Source of the DNA: JAZUCL01 sp045639125
GTDB taxonomy: Bacteria > Bacillota > Clostridia > Oscillospirales > QAMX01
Direction of reading: 5' to 3'
DNA length: 64,000 bases
Assembly: GCA_045639125.1 (NCBI GenBank)
Contig: JAZUCL010000014.1
Coordinates: 1 to 64,000 of the forward strand
Below the pieces are notes generated by a model. That model worked only from the letters and a program-made list of their open reading frames with translations. It was not told the DNA's origin and searched no databases. Positions 36,754-43,687 of this stretch are shown here, in pieces; position 1 is the first letter of the stretch; each line of letters opens with the position of its first letter. Made by a program: the position numbers and the translations under genes.

Positions 36754-37119
36754 CTATTCTTCTGTATTTTCTCCCAAGCCAAAACTTACGGCAAGGGCTT
36801 CGTCAACGAGGTGCATTACACCGTCATCTAATTTTCCCATTCGCTCCTTGAGCCGTTTTTTGTCAATGGTACGAATTTGCTCCAAGAGAATGACGGAATC
36901 CTTAGTCAATCCAAAGGAGCGAGCCGACAGTTCGATATGTGTCGGGAGTCGTGCTTTGTTTATCTGTGACGTAATTGCCGCTGCAATTACTGTGGGACTG
37001 TATCTGTTGCCCACATCATTTTGTACGATCAAAACAGGTCTGACACCGCCCTGCTCACTTCCCACCACGGGACTTAGGTCGGCAAAATAGATGTCTCCTC
37101 GCTTCACATTAGAATCCAC
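36754..37119 (-). CDS. mazF: MazF/PemK-type endoribonuclease toxin (EndoA-like)
   Basis: The start is set at GTG 37119, 10 nt after CGGAG; this gives 121 residues, close to B. subtilis NdoA. The fold motifs are complete: [39 protein letters not shown], and a final [13 protein letters not shown]. Family members cut mRNA at short specific sites. It follows alr, as ndoA does in B. subtilis, but I find no antitoxin gene in the 179-bp gap. A longer start in the same frame lacks a ribosome-binding site. Confidence 0.9.
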   Translation of the reverse strand: MDSNVKRGDIYFADLSPVVGSEQGGVRPVLIVQNDVGNRYSPTVIAAAITSQINKARLPTHIELSARSFGLTKDSVILLEQIRTIDKKRLKERMGKLDDGVMHLVDEALAVSFGLGENTEE

Positions 37120-37298
37120 GCTGTTCACGCTCCGTGAAATATAGTCACCATCCGCAAATGTTTTCGGGTGCCGTCTATATTTTTCCCACAAAACAGGGGT
37201 TTTTAATCATCAGATTAAAAATTTCCCTTTTGCCTCGGATACGCAAAGGAAACTCTGCGTCCAATATCAGTATATGACTTACATGGACGTTGGGTGCG
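37120..37298 (-). other. Gap between alr and mazF with two small hairpins and no antitoxin gene
   Basis: Where a mazE-type gene would be expected, the minus strand has stops soon after each ATG. A hairpin TTTTTAATC/GATTAAAAA (37200-37221) and a second imperfect one (37237-37262) are present; neither is a clear terminator. Confidence 0.6.
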
Positions 37299-38438
37299 TT
37301 ACTTCTTAGGAAGGAATATTCTGGGTACACGTTTGCCTATGCTTGTAACTATCTCGTAGTTAATTGTCATACACGCATCGGCAATATGCTCTGCAGGGTA
37401 CGTGGCATCGTTGTCATGACCAAATATCGTCACTACATCTCCACGTTTTACGTTAGGTAAATCAGTTATGTCAAGCATGGACAAATCCATACATACACGT
37501 CCTACCAATGGTGCAGTTGCACCGCCAATTCCAACTTTGATACGATTGGAGCACAGACGCATGAGTCCGTCTCCGTAGCCTATTGGAATTACCGCTATTC
37601 GTGTTTTTCGTGACGTTCGGTACGTTCGGCCATATCCCACATCGCTTCCTTCTGCCACGTCCTTTATTTCCGTTATTACAGTTTTAAGGGACATAACAGG
37701 ACGACTGCCGTCAGGGAGTTGCACCGATGAATCAGGTGACAATCCGTACAGAGAGATACCTGTGCGAATCATGTCGAACTGTACACAAGGATATTTTAAC
37801 ACAGTTGAACTGTTTGCGCAATGCTTAATTTCAAAATGTATGCCTTTTTGCTCAATTTTCTCAAAAACTTCACAAAATAGACTAATCTGCATTGATGTAT
37901 ACTCGCCATTTTCATTCTCTGCATCGCATAAATGGGTAAATATTCCTTCCGCATACAACCTGCTCATACAACAAATTCTGTATGCCTCATCAACTGCCTC
38001 ATTGATACGACCTCTACACACAATACCCTCACGGCACATTCCCGTATCGAGTTTTATATGTATACGCAAAGATTTACCCATACCGGATACTGCATCGTTC
38101 AACTCTTTTGCATACGCTTCGTCAGTTACTGTCTGTGTCAAATTATGCCTTAATAAATCTTTTGCATATTCAACAGGTGTATATCCCAAAATGAGAATTT
38201 GTTCTTTAATGCCTGCATTACGAAGTTCAACAGCCTCAGCAATTGTGGCAACACCAAAGAAGTCTGCACCAAGTCGTGACAGTTCAGTTGCAACTGCTAC
38301 AGCACCATGACCATAGGCATCTGCCTTGACCATTGCCATTACTCTCTGTTTTCCTGCTATAGACTTAATTGCACGGAAATTATCGCCCAATGCGGACAAA
38401 TCAATTTCCACCCAAGTACGCTTCATATAGTCTGTCAT
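37299..38438 (-). CDS. alr: Alanine racemase
   Basis: ATG 38438 with AGAGGCG upstream; 379 residues. The PLP lysine is in MVKADAYGHG (about 32-41) and the catalytic tyrosine region is VGYGRTY; the C-terminal beta domain contains PIGYGDG and GRVCMD. It supplies D-alanine for peptidoglycan. It lies between a lipoprotein gene and mazF. Confidence 0.95.
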   Translation of the reverse strand: MTDYMKRTWVEIDLSALGDNFRAIKSIAGKQRVMAMVKADAYGHGAVAVATELSRLGADFFGVATIAEAVELRNAGIKEQILILGYTPVEYAKDLLRHNLTQTVTDEAYAKELNDAVSGMGKSLRIHIKLDTGMCREGIVCRGRINEAVDEAYRICCMSRLYAEGIFTHLCDAENENGEYTSMQISLFCEVFEKIEQKGIHFEIKHCANSSTVLKYPCVQFDMIRTGISLYGLSPDSSVQLPDGSRPVMSLKTVITEIKDVAEGSDVGYGRTYRTSRKTRIAVIPIGYGDGLMRLCSNRIKVGIGGATAPLVGRVCMDLSMLDITDLPNVKRGDVVTIFGHDNDATYPAEHIADACMTINYEIVTSIGKRVPRIFLPKK

Positions 38439-38457
38439 TCGTATCGCCTCTTGCTTT

Positions 38458-39042
38458 TTAATTGGTTTTGTCAAATGCAAATGTTTCAAATTCGCACTGT
38501 ATTATCCGTTCTCCGTCATAGTATACCTCTGACGTTATGGGATACATAGTCAATATATCGAAGGTCGTTTGGACCTCTACATTGTCATCGCCACCGCTTA
38601 CGTAGTCGATAGACACCACTTCTCTATCTCCTTGCTTCTCAACTGCAAAGGAGTTTTGAATACCATACCGCCAATACTCATACAGCACACACAATGCCTC
38701 TGTTGGCATTGGAGCAGTTGTGCCGTCTGTTCGTGGCAACGCAATTACTTGCTCGTCATATACAATTTCTTGACCGTCTTTAGATACGCCAACGCAAATG
38801 CCTGCTATTTCCGAGGGTTTTAGCACAGTGATTGTACTGCCCTCTTCACCTACGTCCCAGCCAAGCAGAAATTCTGCTGTCTGTTCCCCTAAATCTACCG
38901 TCACAGCCACATTTGCTTGCCATGACTCTGCTCTTTTGTAACAGTCTGCGATTTTCCGTGCCGCACTCGTTTCTCCACTTTGGCAACCGCACAGAATTAA
39001 CGCCATCATCAGTACAGAGGCAACAAATCCCCTATACCTCAC
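38458..39042 (-). CDS. Lipoprotein of unknown function (YdcC position)
   Basis: The start is set at GTG 39042 (AAAGGGG, 7 nt); 194 residues. A lipobox LILCGC at about residues 16-21 points to lipidation. The mature part is beta-rich (ANVAVTVDLGEQTAEFLLGW, ITVLKPSEIAGI, YPITSEVYYDGERI). The acpS-lipoprotein-alr order matches B. subtilis acpS-ydcC-alr, where YdcC is a LolA-like lipoprotein; the strand pattern here would fit such a fold, but I assign it by position and shape, not by clear motifs. Confidence 0.8.
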   Translation of the reverse strand: MRYRGFVASVLMMALILCGCQSGETSAARKIADCYKRAESWQANVAVTVDLGEQTAEFLLGWDVGEEGSTITVLKPSEIAGICVGVSKDGQEIVYDEQVIALPRTDGTTAPMPTEALCVLYEYWRYGIQNSFAVEKQGDREVVSIDYVSGGDDNVEVQTTFDILTMYPITSEVYYDGERIIQCEFETFAFDKTN

Positions 39043-39063
39043 GTTACTTCCCCTTTCTGACAC

Positions 39064-40605
39064 CTATTTTAGTATAGTTTCTTTCGTATACTTTTTAAGC
39101 ACCAAAGGTATTTTTTTTAGCATGTCACTTGGAGTCATACCATACTCGCCTAACTCAACGGCACATAAATCCCCCGCCGCACCATGAATGTATGCACCAC
39201 TTGCAGCAGCATCAAATGGGGATAATCCAAATCCTAAGAGTGCCGTTATGATTCCGCTTAGTATATCACCACTTCCGCCCTTTGCCATACCGGGATTGCC
39301 TGTTGTATTGACGGCAAGTTGACCGTCCGGTGACGCAATAATGGTACGATAGCCTTTAAGCAGTATCGTTACGCCAAGTTCTTCTGCCTTATTTTGAAGC
39401 CATACAGCACGGGAATATCCGTCTTTTGGCGGTGCTTGACCAAACAGACGAGTAGCCTCTCCATCGTGGGGAGTCAGTATAACATTCTTCCCTTTGAGTT
39501 TATCTATATGCCCACAAAAAGCATTTATGCCGTCTGCATCAAGTACTATTGGAATTTTCACCACGTCTACAAGAGTTCTGACCGCCTCAGACGTTTCTTC
39601 CTCTCGTGAAACACCCATACCTACTGCACACGCTGTCTTGTCTGCAAGAAGCGGAATAAGTTCTAAAATACTATCTTTTGTCAACGCACCGTTTTTTGAC
39701 GGTAGTGCATAAGGCATAGCCTCGTTTAACTTTGAGGCTAATATATTATATATCTCTTTTGGTACAGCACTTGTTACAAGTCCTGCTCCTGTATATACGG
39801 CCGCCTGTGTCGTAAAATATGTCGCACCCGGATATCGTCCGTGTCCGCCAACTATTAAAAGTTTACCATAATCGCCCTTGTGACTTACTCGTTTGCGTAT
39901 AGGAATAAGGCTGTCAAGATACGTCTCGTCTATTGCAATAAAAGTTTCCTTTTTAGTAAAAAAATCAGTAGTTGGGATACCGATGTCTGCCACTACAAGT
40001 TCACCGCAGTACACTGCTCCTTGGGTTAAACAGCAGGCAGGCTTTGGATATGTGAATGTAACCGTAATATCTGCACATACCGCATCTTGACACGCTACTG
40101 CTGAGTCGGTTTCAACTCCGCTTGGTAAGTCAACTGCAACTGTTAACCCGTCTGTTTTATTCATGTATTGACACGCAATAAGTGCTGCATCTTTCAACGC
40201 ACCGTGAAAGCCAATGCCGAATATTGCGTCTACCATACAATCGCAAGGTGTATTATCTATATCTTCTTCTGTAGACAGAGAGCGAATTACTCCTCCGCTT
40301 TTCTCATATAGTGACGCCATAACACTCGTATCATCGGCAAACTTATCACGATTCCCTGTAAGGTACGTTTCTACCATACCGCCTCTTGCGGAAAGTTCCC
40401 TTGCAATAACAAATCCGTCGCCGCCGTTTTTTCCGGCACCGCAAAACACACGAAAACGCTTGCCTACCACCGTACCAAGTGCCGTTTCTATTACGTCACA
40501 TACGGTAAGTCCTGCACGAGTCATCAAAGTAGTGCCTAAAATGCCGTATTCTTCTATGGCACGGCTATCAAGACGTCGCATTTCGTCTGCTGTGCAAATT
40601 CGCAT
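39064..40605 (-). CDS. nnrDE: Bifunctional NAD(P)HX epimerase / ADP-dependent NAD(P)HX dehydratase
   Basis: ATG 40605 has GGAG at 8 nt; 513 residues. The N-terminal YjeF_N epimerase half (about 1-210) has GAGKNGGDGFVIAREL and DLPSGVETD; the C-terminal ribokinase-like dehydratase half contains GGHGRYPGA, LDADGINAF, LTPHDGEATR and GGSGDILSG. It repairs hydrated NAD(P)H. Pairing with acpS is common in Firmicutes. Confidence 0.95.
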   Translation of the reverse strand: MRICTADEMRRLDSRAIEEYGILGTTLMTRAGLTVCDVIETALGTVVGKRFRVFCGAGKNGGDGFVIARELSARGGMVETYLTGNRDKFADDTSVMASLYEKSGGVIRSLSTEEDIDNTPCDCMVDAIFGIGFHGALKDAALIACQYMNKTDGLTVAVDLPSGVETDSAVACQDAVCADITVTFTYPKPACCLTQGAVYCGELVVADIGIPTTDFFTKKETFIAIDETYLDSLIPIRKRVSHKGDYGKLLIVGGHGRYPGATYFTTQAAVYTGAGLVTSAVPKEIYNILASKLNEAMPYALPSKNGALTKDSILELIPLLADKTACAVGMGVSREEETSEAVRTLVDVVKIPIVLDADGINAFCGHIDKLKGKNVILTPHDGEATRLFGQAPPKDGYSRAVWLQNKAEELGVTILLKGYRTIIASPDGQLAVNTTGNPGMAKGGSGDILSGIITALLGFGLSPFDAAASGAYIHGAAGDLCAVELGEYGMTPSDMLKKIPLVLKKYTKETILK

Positions 40606-40610
40606 TTCTT

Positions 40611-40964
40611 TCACTCCATACTCGCCGTTGCAAAGGCTACGGCAAATGTTTTTTCGTGGGATATTGATAACTGGAAAGTCAGATTTCCGTACTTTTCCAA
40701 CGCACGTGCGTAAAGGCGGTAATATGGTTTGCCTTTTTCGTCATGACACACCTCTACCTCCGTAAGTGAAAAGCCAACAAGTCCTGTTCCAACGGCTTTT
40801 GAAAAAGCCTCCTTGGCACAAAACATTCCTGCCGCCCGATACGGTTTGTCACCTATATATTTTCGTTCGTTAGATGTAAATACACGCTTCATAAAATTAT
40901 CATTACAGATATTTTCATTAAATCGTGACACTTCCACAATATCCGTGCCAATTCCAATTATCAT
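40611..40964 (-). CDS. acpS: Holo-[acyl-carrier-protein] synthase
   Basis: 117 residues. Start MIIGIGTDIVEVSRF with the metal-binding Asp, and CAKEAFSKAVGTG with the conserved Glu. It transfers phosphopantetheine from CoA to ACP. Its start shares ATGA with the stop of the membrane gene upstream (40961-40964). Confidence 0.95.
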   Translation of the reverse strand: MIIGIGTDIVEVSRFNENICNDNFMKRVFTSNERKYIGDKPYRAAGMFCAKEAFSKAVGTGLVGFSLTEVEVCHDEKGKPYYRLYARALEKYGNLTFQLSISHEKTFAVAFATASME

Positions 40965-41497
40965 GCCTTAAACACCTTGTCAGGCATATAACTACGCATA
41001 TTTTCAACCATCTTTTCAGTTGGCTCAAATATAACTCTCACACGGCCGTGCTTTGTTGTATTTGTTATGATAAACCAACGGTTCTCCGACGTCTTAGATG
41101 ATGATGCATCTATTGTCTTTGCAAATGTACCGCTTTCATACTTATCTTTGTACTTTATATCTAACGGTGCAAGCACTTCCACTTCAGAGGGGCGTGCGTT
41201 AAATACTCGTACTCTTGAACGGCGTGCAGCAATACGGTCAATGTCAAGTTCGCCGTTTGTTACAATATACTCAAACTCATAACTTAGTCCCGATATTATC
41301 CTGTACGCAACATAACATACACCAATAAAGAGTGCAGGCAACAAATTTCCTATAAGCGGGATTTTTGATATATATCCTGAACTCATCAGCAATACGAATG
41401 TCAAAAATATTACCGCAACTACAACACCAATTCGATATAACATCGTCTTGCCGTTTGCCTTTTGCTTTACAATATACTCAAGAAAAACATCGCCCAT
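40961..41497 (-). CDS. Two-helix membrane protein, possibly DUF6106 family
   Basis: ATG 41497 has GGAG at 9 nt; 178 residues. N-terminal MGDVFLEYIVKQKANGK, then two adjacent transmembrane helices (about 19-62), and a cytosolic basic beta-rich domain containing YIVTNGELDIDRIAARRSRV and WFIITNTTKHGRVRVIFEP. The layout fits my memory of the DUF6106 family in Clostridia, which has no known function; this assignment is tentative. First gene of the run to mazF, behind the promoter at 41533-41562. Confidence 0.75.
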   Translation of the reverse strand: MGDVFLEYIVKQKANGKTMLYRIGVVVAVIFLTFVLLMSSGYISKIPLIGNLLPALFIGVCYVAYRIISGLSYEFEYIVTNGELDIDRIAARRSRVRVFNARPSEVEVLAPLDIKYKDKYESGTFAKTIDASSSKTSENRWFIITNTTKHGRVRVIFEPTEKMVENMRSYMPDKVFKA

Positions 41498-41532
41498 GTC
41501 ATTACACTCCATCTCATTTATAGACTACTTCT

Positions 41533-41562
41533 ATTATAGTAAACCTACCCCCACGTTGTCAA
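41533..41562 (-). promoter_or_regulatory. Promoter of the acpS-alr-mazF run
   Basis: Minus strand: TTGACA (41557-41562), 18 bases, TATAAT (41533-41538). Confidence 0.75.
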
Positions 41563-41621
41563 ACCAATTTTTAGTAATTATGTATCAAGTTTGTAAATTA
41601 TACGCACTTTATTTTATACAT

Positions 41622-41656
41622 AAAAAAATCTCCAATGCATAGCATCAGAGATTTTT
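41622..41656 (-). terminator. Terminator of the NlpC/P60 gene
   Basis: AAAAATCTC pairs with GAGATTTTT across an inner GATGC/GCAT stem, followed on the minus strand by TTTTTTTATG. Confidence 0.8.
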
Positions 41657-41659
41657 AAT

Positions 41660-42592
41660 TTACACTTCTAATACTCGTCTTGAACAGACGTAGCGTTTTG
41701 CGTAGTAACTTTCGTCAAGGTCAGTAATTTTCACCACGTCACCGGGAGATGATGAGTGAATGAATTTATTGTCACCAATATAAATTCCTACGTGACCGAC
41801 TGATGTTCCGCCTCTTGTAAAGAAAACCAAGTCACCGGGCAAAAGTTCGTCTTTTGATATCTTCACACCATTTGATGTTTGTGCGGAGGAAGAACGATTG
41901 AGGGAGTAACCAAAGTTTTTGAATACGTAGGTAGTAAAGCCTGAACAGTCAAATCCCTTGGGAGACGCACCGCCATAGGCATATTTAACACCTAAAAACT
42001 GCTTTGCGTAGTCAATTACTTCTTCTCTCTTATCGGATATTGCAGGTGTCGTATTCGCCGAAACGGACTCAACCGCTGCATTGTTCGTGTCAGTATTAGG
42101 CTCTACACGCTCATAGGAAATATCGTTTAAGCGAAGATAATCTCCGCTGATATAGCCTGTGTAGTCACCATAAGATACACGATACCAACCGTTTTGACAG
42201 CCAAGCACTTTGACGTATGTATCTTTTATAAGTTTTGTAACAACGGAATTTTTAGTGCCTGCTCCACTTCTTACATTGACAGTAGAACCGGTAACCGTAC
42301 CAAGTGTATTTTTAACACTAATTTCCTTATCAAATTTAATATACTCACCTGACACATATCCGTACTTATCGCCGTAAGAAACACGATACCAATCGTCAAG
42401 TTTACCTACAACATTAAGAACGGTTCCGTTTTTTACCTTTGCAATTACATCGCAACCGGTATTTGTTTCTTTACGGATATTAAGTGCAGATGCATCAACT
42501 GTAGCATCAAGTGCATTTGTAAAACTGCAAAGTAGTGTACACACAGCGGCAGTTATACATATTCTTCTCACTAAGAACTTAAGTCCTGACAT
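41660..42592 (-). CDS. Secreted peptidoglycan hydrolase: two SH3 domains and NlpC/P60
   Basis: 310 residues. Signal peptide (about 1-28), SH3b domain 1 (about 30-88, ALNIRKETNTG, WYRVSYGDKYGYVSGEYI), SH3b domain 2 (about 98-158, STVNVRSGAGT, WYRVSYGDYTGYISGDYL), a linker, then NlpC/P60 (about 190-310) with catalytic Cys in FDCSGFTTYVF and His in VGHVGIYIG and FIHSSS. Such enzymes cleave gamma-D-Glu-diamino-acid bonds in wall peptides. The SH3 domains should bind the wall. AAGGAG precedes ATG 42592. Confidence 0.95.
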   Translation of the reverse strand: MSGLKFLVRRICITAAVCTLLCSFTNALDATVDASALNIRKETNTGCDVIAKVKNGTVLNVVGKLDDWYRVSYGDKYGYVSGEYIKFDKEISVKNTLGTVTGSTVNVRSGAGTKNSVVTKLIKDTYVKVLGCQNGWYRVSYGDYTGYISGDYLRLNDISYERVEPNTDTNNAAVESVSANTTPAISDKREEVIDYAKQFLGVKYAYGGASPKGFDCSGFTTYVFKNFGYSLNRSSSAQTSNGVKISKDELLPGDLVFFTRGGTSVGHVGIYIGDNKFIHSSSPGDVVKITDLDESYYAKRYVCSRRVLEV

Positions 42593-42624
42593 GATTGTAA
42601 TCTCCTTAAATATAGGAACAGATA

Positions 42625-42921
42625 TTATTCCTTACTGGCAGATGCACGGTCAAGCCATGCTGTTGCAAGATCCATGGCCTCATAAAGACCGCTCTTTTCG
42701 CCTTTTTTGATAATTCTGTCTTTGGGAGGAAGGTCATTATCTGTAAGCATAAGCGTAACTGTCACTCTTGTTCCGACTTTGATACCGTTTTCATCTTTGA
42801 CATCAAGTTCCTGAAGCATTGTTATCTGCTTATCTGCCATACTGCCGTAGTACAGCGTCTTATCTTGACGAATAAGAGGACGACCTCTAAATGTCAAACC
42901 TTCCTGTATCGGTTTTGTCAT
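42625..42921 (-). CDS. Conserved small protein, function unknown
   Basis: 98 residues, soluble, no signal peptide. The segment FRGRPLIRQDKTLYYGSMADKQ and the later LMLTDNDLPPKDRI and GLYEAMDLATAWLDRA suggest a compact alpha/beta protein. I recall similar proteins in other Clostridia but no named domain. GGAAAGGG is upstream of ATG 42921. It lies 32 nt before the NlpC/P60 gene and shares its promoter. Confidence 0.8.
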   Translation of the reverse strand: MTKPIQEGLTFRGRPLIRQDKTLYYGSMADKQITMLQELDVKDENGIKVGTRVTVTLMLTDNDLPPKDRIIKKGEKSGLYEAMDLATAWLDRASASKE

Positions 42922-42984
42922 GTGATCAACCCTTTCCTAAGTAATGGTATCGTAGGACAGTCGCATTGTAACCGATTTGTAATA

Positions 42985-43013
42985 AATATACCACATTACG
43001 ACTGATTTGTAAA
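42985..43013 (-). promoter_or_regulatory. Promoter of the small protein-NlpC/P60 pair
   Basis: Minus strand: TTTACA (43008-43013), 17 bases ending AATGTGG, TATATT (42985-42990). Confidence 0.65.
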
Positions 43014-43162
43014 TACCTATTTTCAAATAACATACAAATTCTCAGCAAACACAGCCAAAAAACACGTAATTTTCCTATTATTTGTGCAAAAATGGAATTA
43101 AATACCATTTTATTTTTTCGGTAGTACGTTCTTAGCACCTATATTAAACTCAAAACCTCTAT

Positions 43163-43203
43163 AAAAAAGCACAGACTCGCCGCACAAAATCTGCACGGGA
43201 GTC
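43163..43203 (-). terminator. Terminator of ireB
   Basis: GACTCCCG pairs with CGGCGAGTC (one bulge) around a loop, followed on the minus strand by TGTGCTTTTTTAT. Confidence 0.75.
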
Positions 43204-43238
43204 CATTCAAGCAACACAAAACAGCAGGCTAATCCGTA

Positions 43239-43484
43239 TCAGCCGTCAAGGTAGTTACGAACAAGTTCCTGCAATAGTTCATCTCTGTCAATGCGTCGTA
43301 TGAGTGATCGTGCATTCTTATGGTTTGTGATATATGTCGGATCCTCACTGAGAATGTAACCAACGATTTGATTGATGGGGTCATAGCCCTTTTCACCTAA
43401 TGCATCGTAAACGGTGACAAGGATTTTACGCATGTCCATCTCGTTTTCGCCGCCAAGTTTGAATTTAATCGTATTATCGAACAC
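43239..43484 (-). CDS. ireB: IreB family regulatory protein (UPF0297/YrzL)
   Basis: GTG start 43484 after GAGGTGAGG; 81 residues, full family length. The conserved core is [20 protein letters not shown], then [18 protein letters not shown] and the final [11 protein letters not shown]. In Enterococcus, IreB is a phosphorylation substrate of the PASTA kinase IreK and dampens cephalosporin resistance. In most Firmicutes it is followed by ruvX; here it has its own promoter and terminator and no ruvX. Confidence 0.93.
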   Translation of the reverse strand: MFDNTIKFKLGGENEMDMRKILVTVYDALGEKGYDPINQIVGYILSEDPTYITNHKNARSLIRRIDRDELLQELVRNYLDG

Positions 43485-43518
43485 GTTACCTCACCTCTTC
43501 TACCGTGGATACAAATAT

Positions 43519-43547
43519 AGAATATACTATTTTTGCCCCAATGTAAA
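43519..43547 (-). promoter_or_regulatory. Promoter of ireB
   Basis: Minus strand: TTTACA (43542-43547), 17 bases, TATTCT (43519-43524). Confidence 0.65.
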
Positions 43548-43601
43548 GTGTTTTTCTAAAATTTTATAAAAATGTAACGAAATTTTAGCCTTTTACAAAG
43601 A

Positions 43602-43639
43602 CGGTCCTGCCCGATTTTTGTCGAACAGGACCGATTTTT
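43602..43639. terminator. Hairpin after pheT
   Basis: A 13-bp stem (43602-43614 and 43621-43633, with G-T pairs on the minus strand) sits between pheT and ireB. The longer T-run (ATTTTTTATT) is on the plus strand; on the minus strand only GTCTTTG follows. Position argues that it ends pheST mRNA. Confidence 0.6.
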
Positions 43640-43687
43640 TATTTCGGTGAGGTTATAATTATTGACGAAAATCCATCAATAAATACA

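Larger units (their letters stand above)
42922..43238. other. Intergenic region with promoter, direct repeats and ireB terminator
   Basis: These 317 bp contain the promoter of the small-protein/NlpC pair (42985-43013), two near-identical ACYGATTTGTAA copies 30 bp apart (from 42971 and 43001), an AT-rich hairpin (43089-43111) and the ireB terminator (43163-43203). I see no convincing protein gene. Confidence 0.65.

Noticed and set aside
36105..37119. mazF and the following gene as a classical toxin-antitoxin pair
   Set aside because: The second gene encodes a membrane-anchored 212-residue protein with no antitoxin DNA-binding motif; order and size do not fit a MazE antitoxin. Kept only as an open finding.
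42926..43138. 70-codon minus-strand frame upstream of the 98-residue protein
   Set aside because: It spans the promoter, has no ribosome-binding site and lacks any motif.
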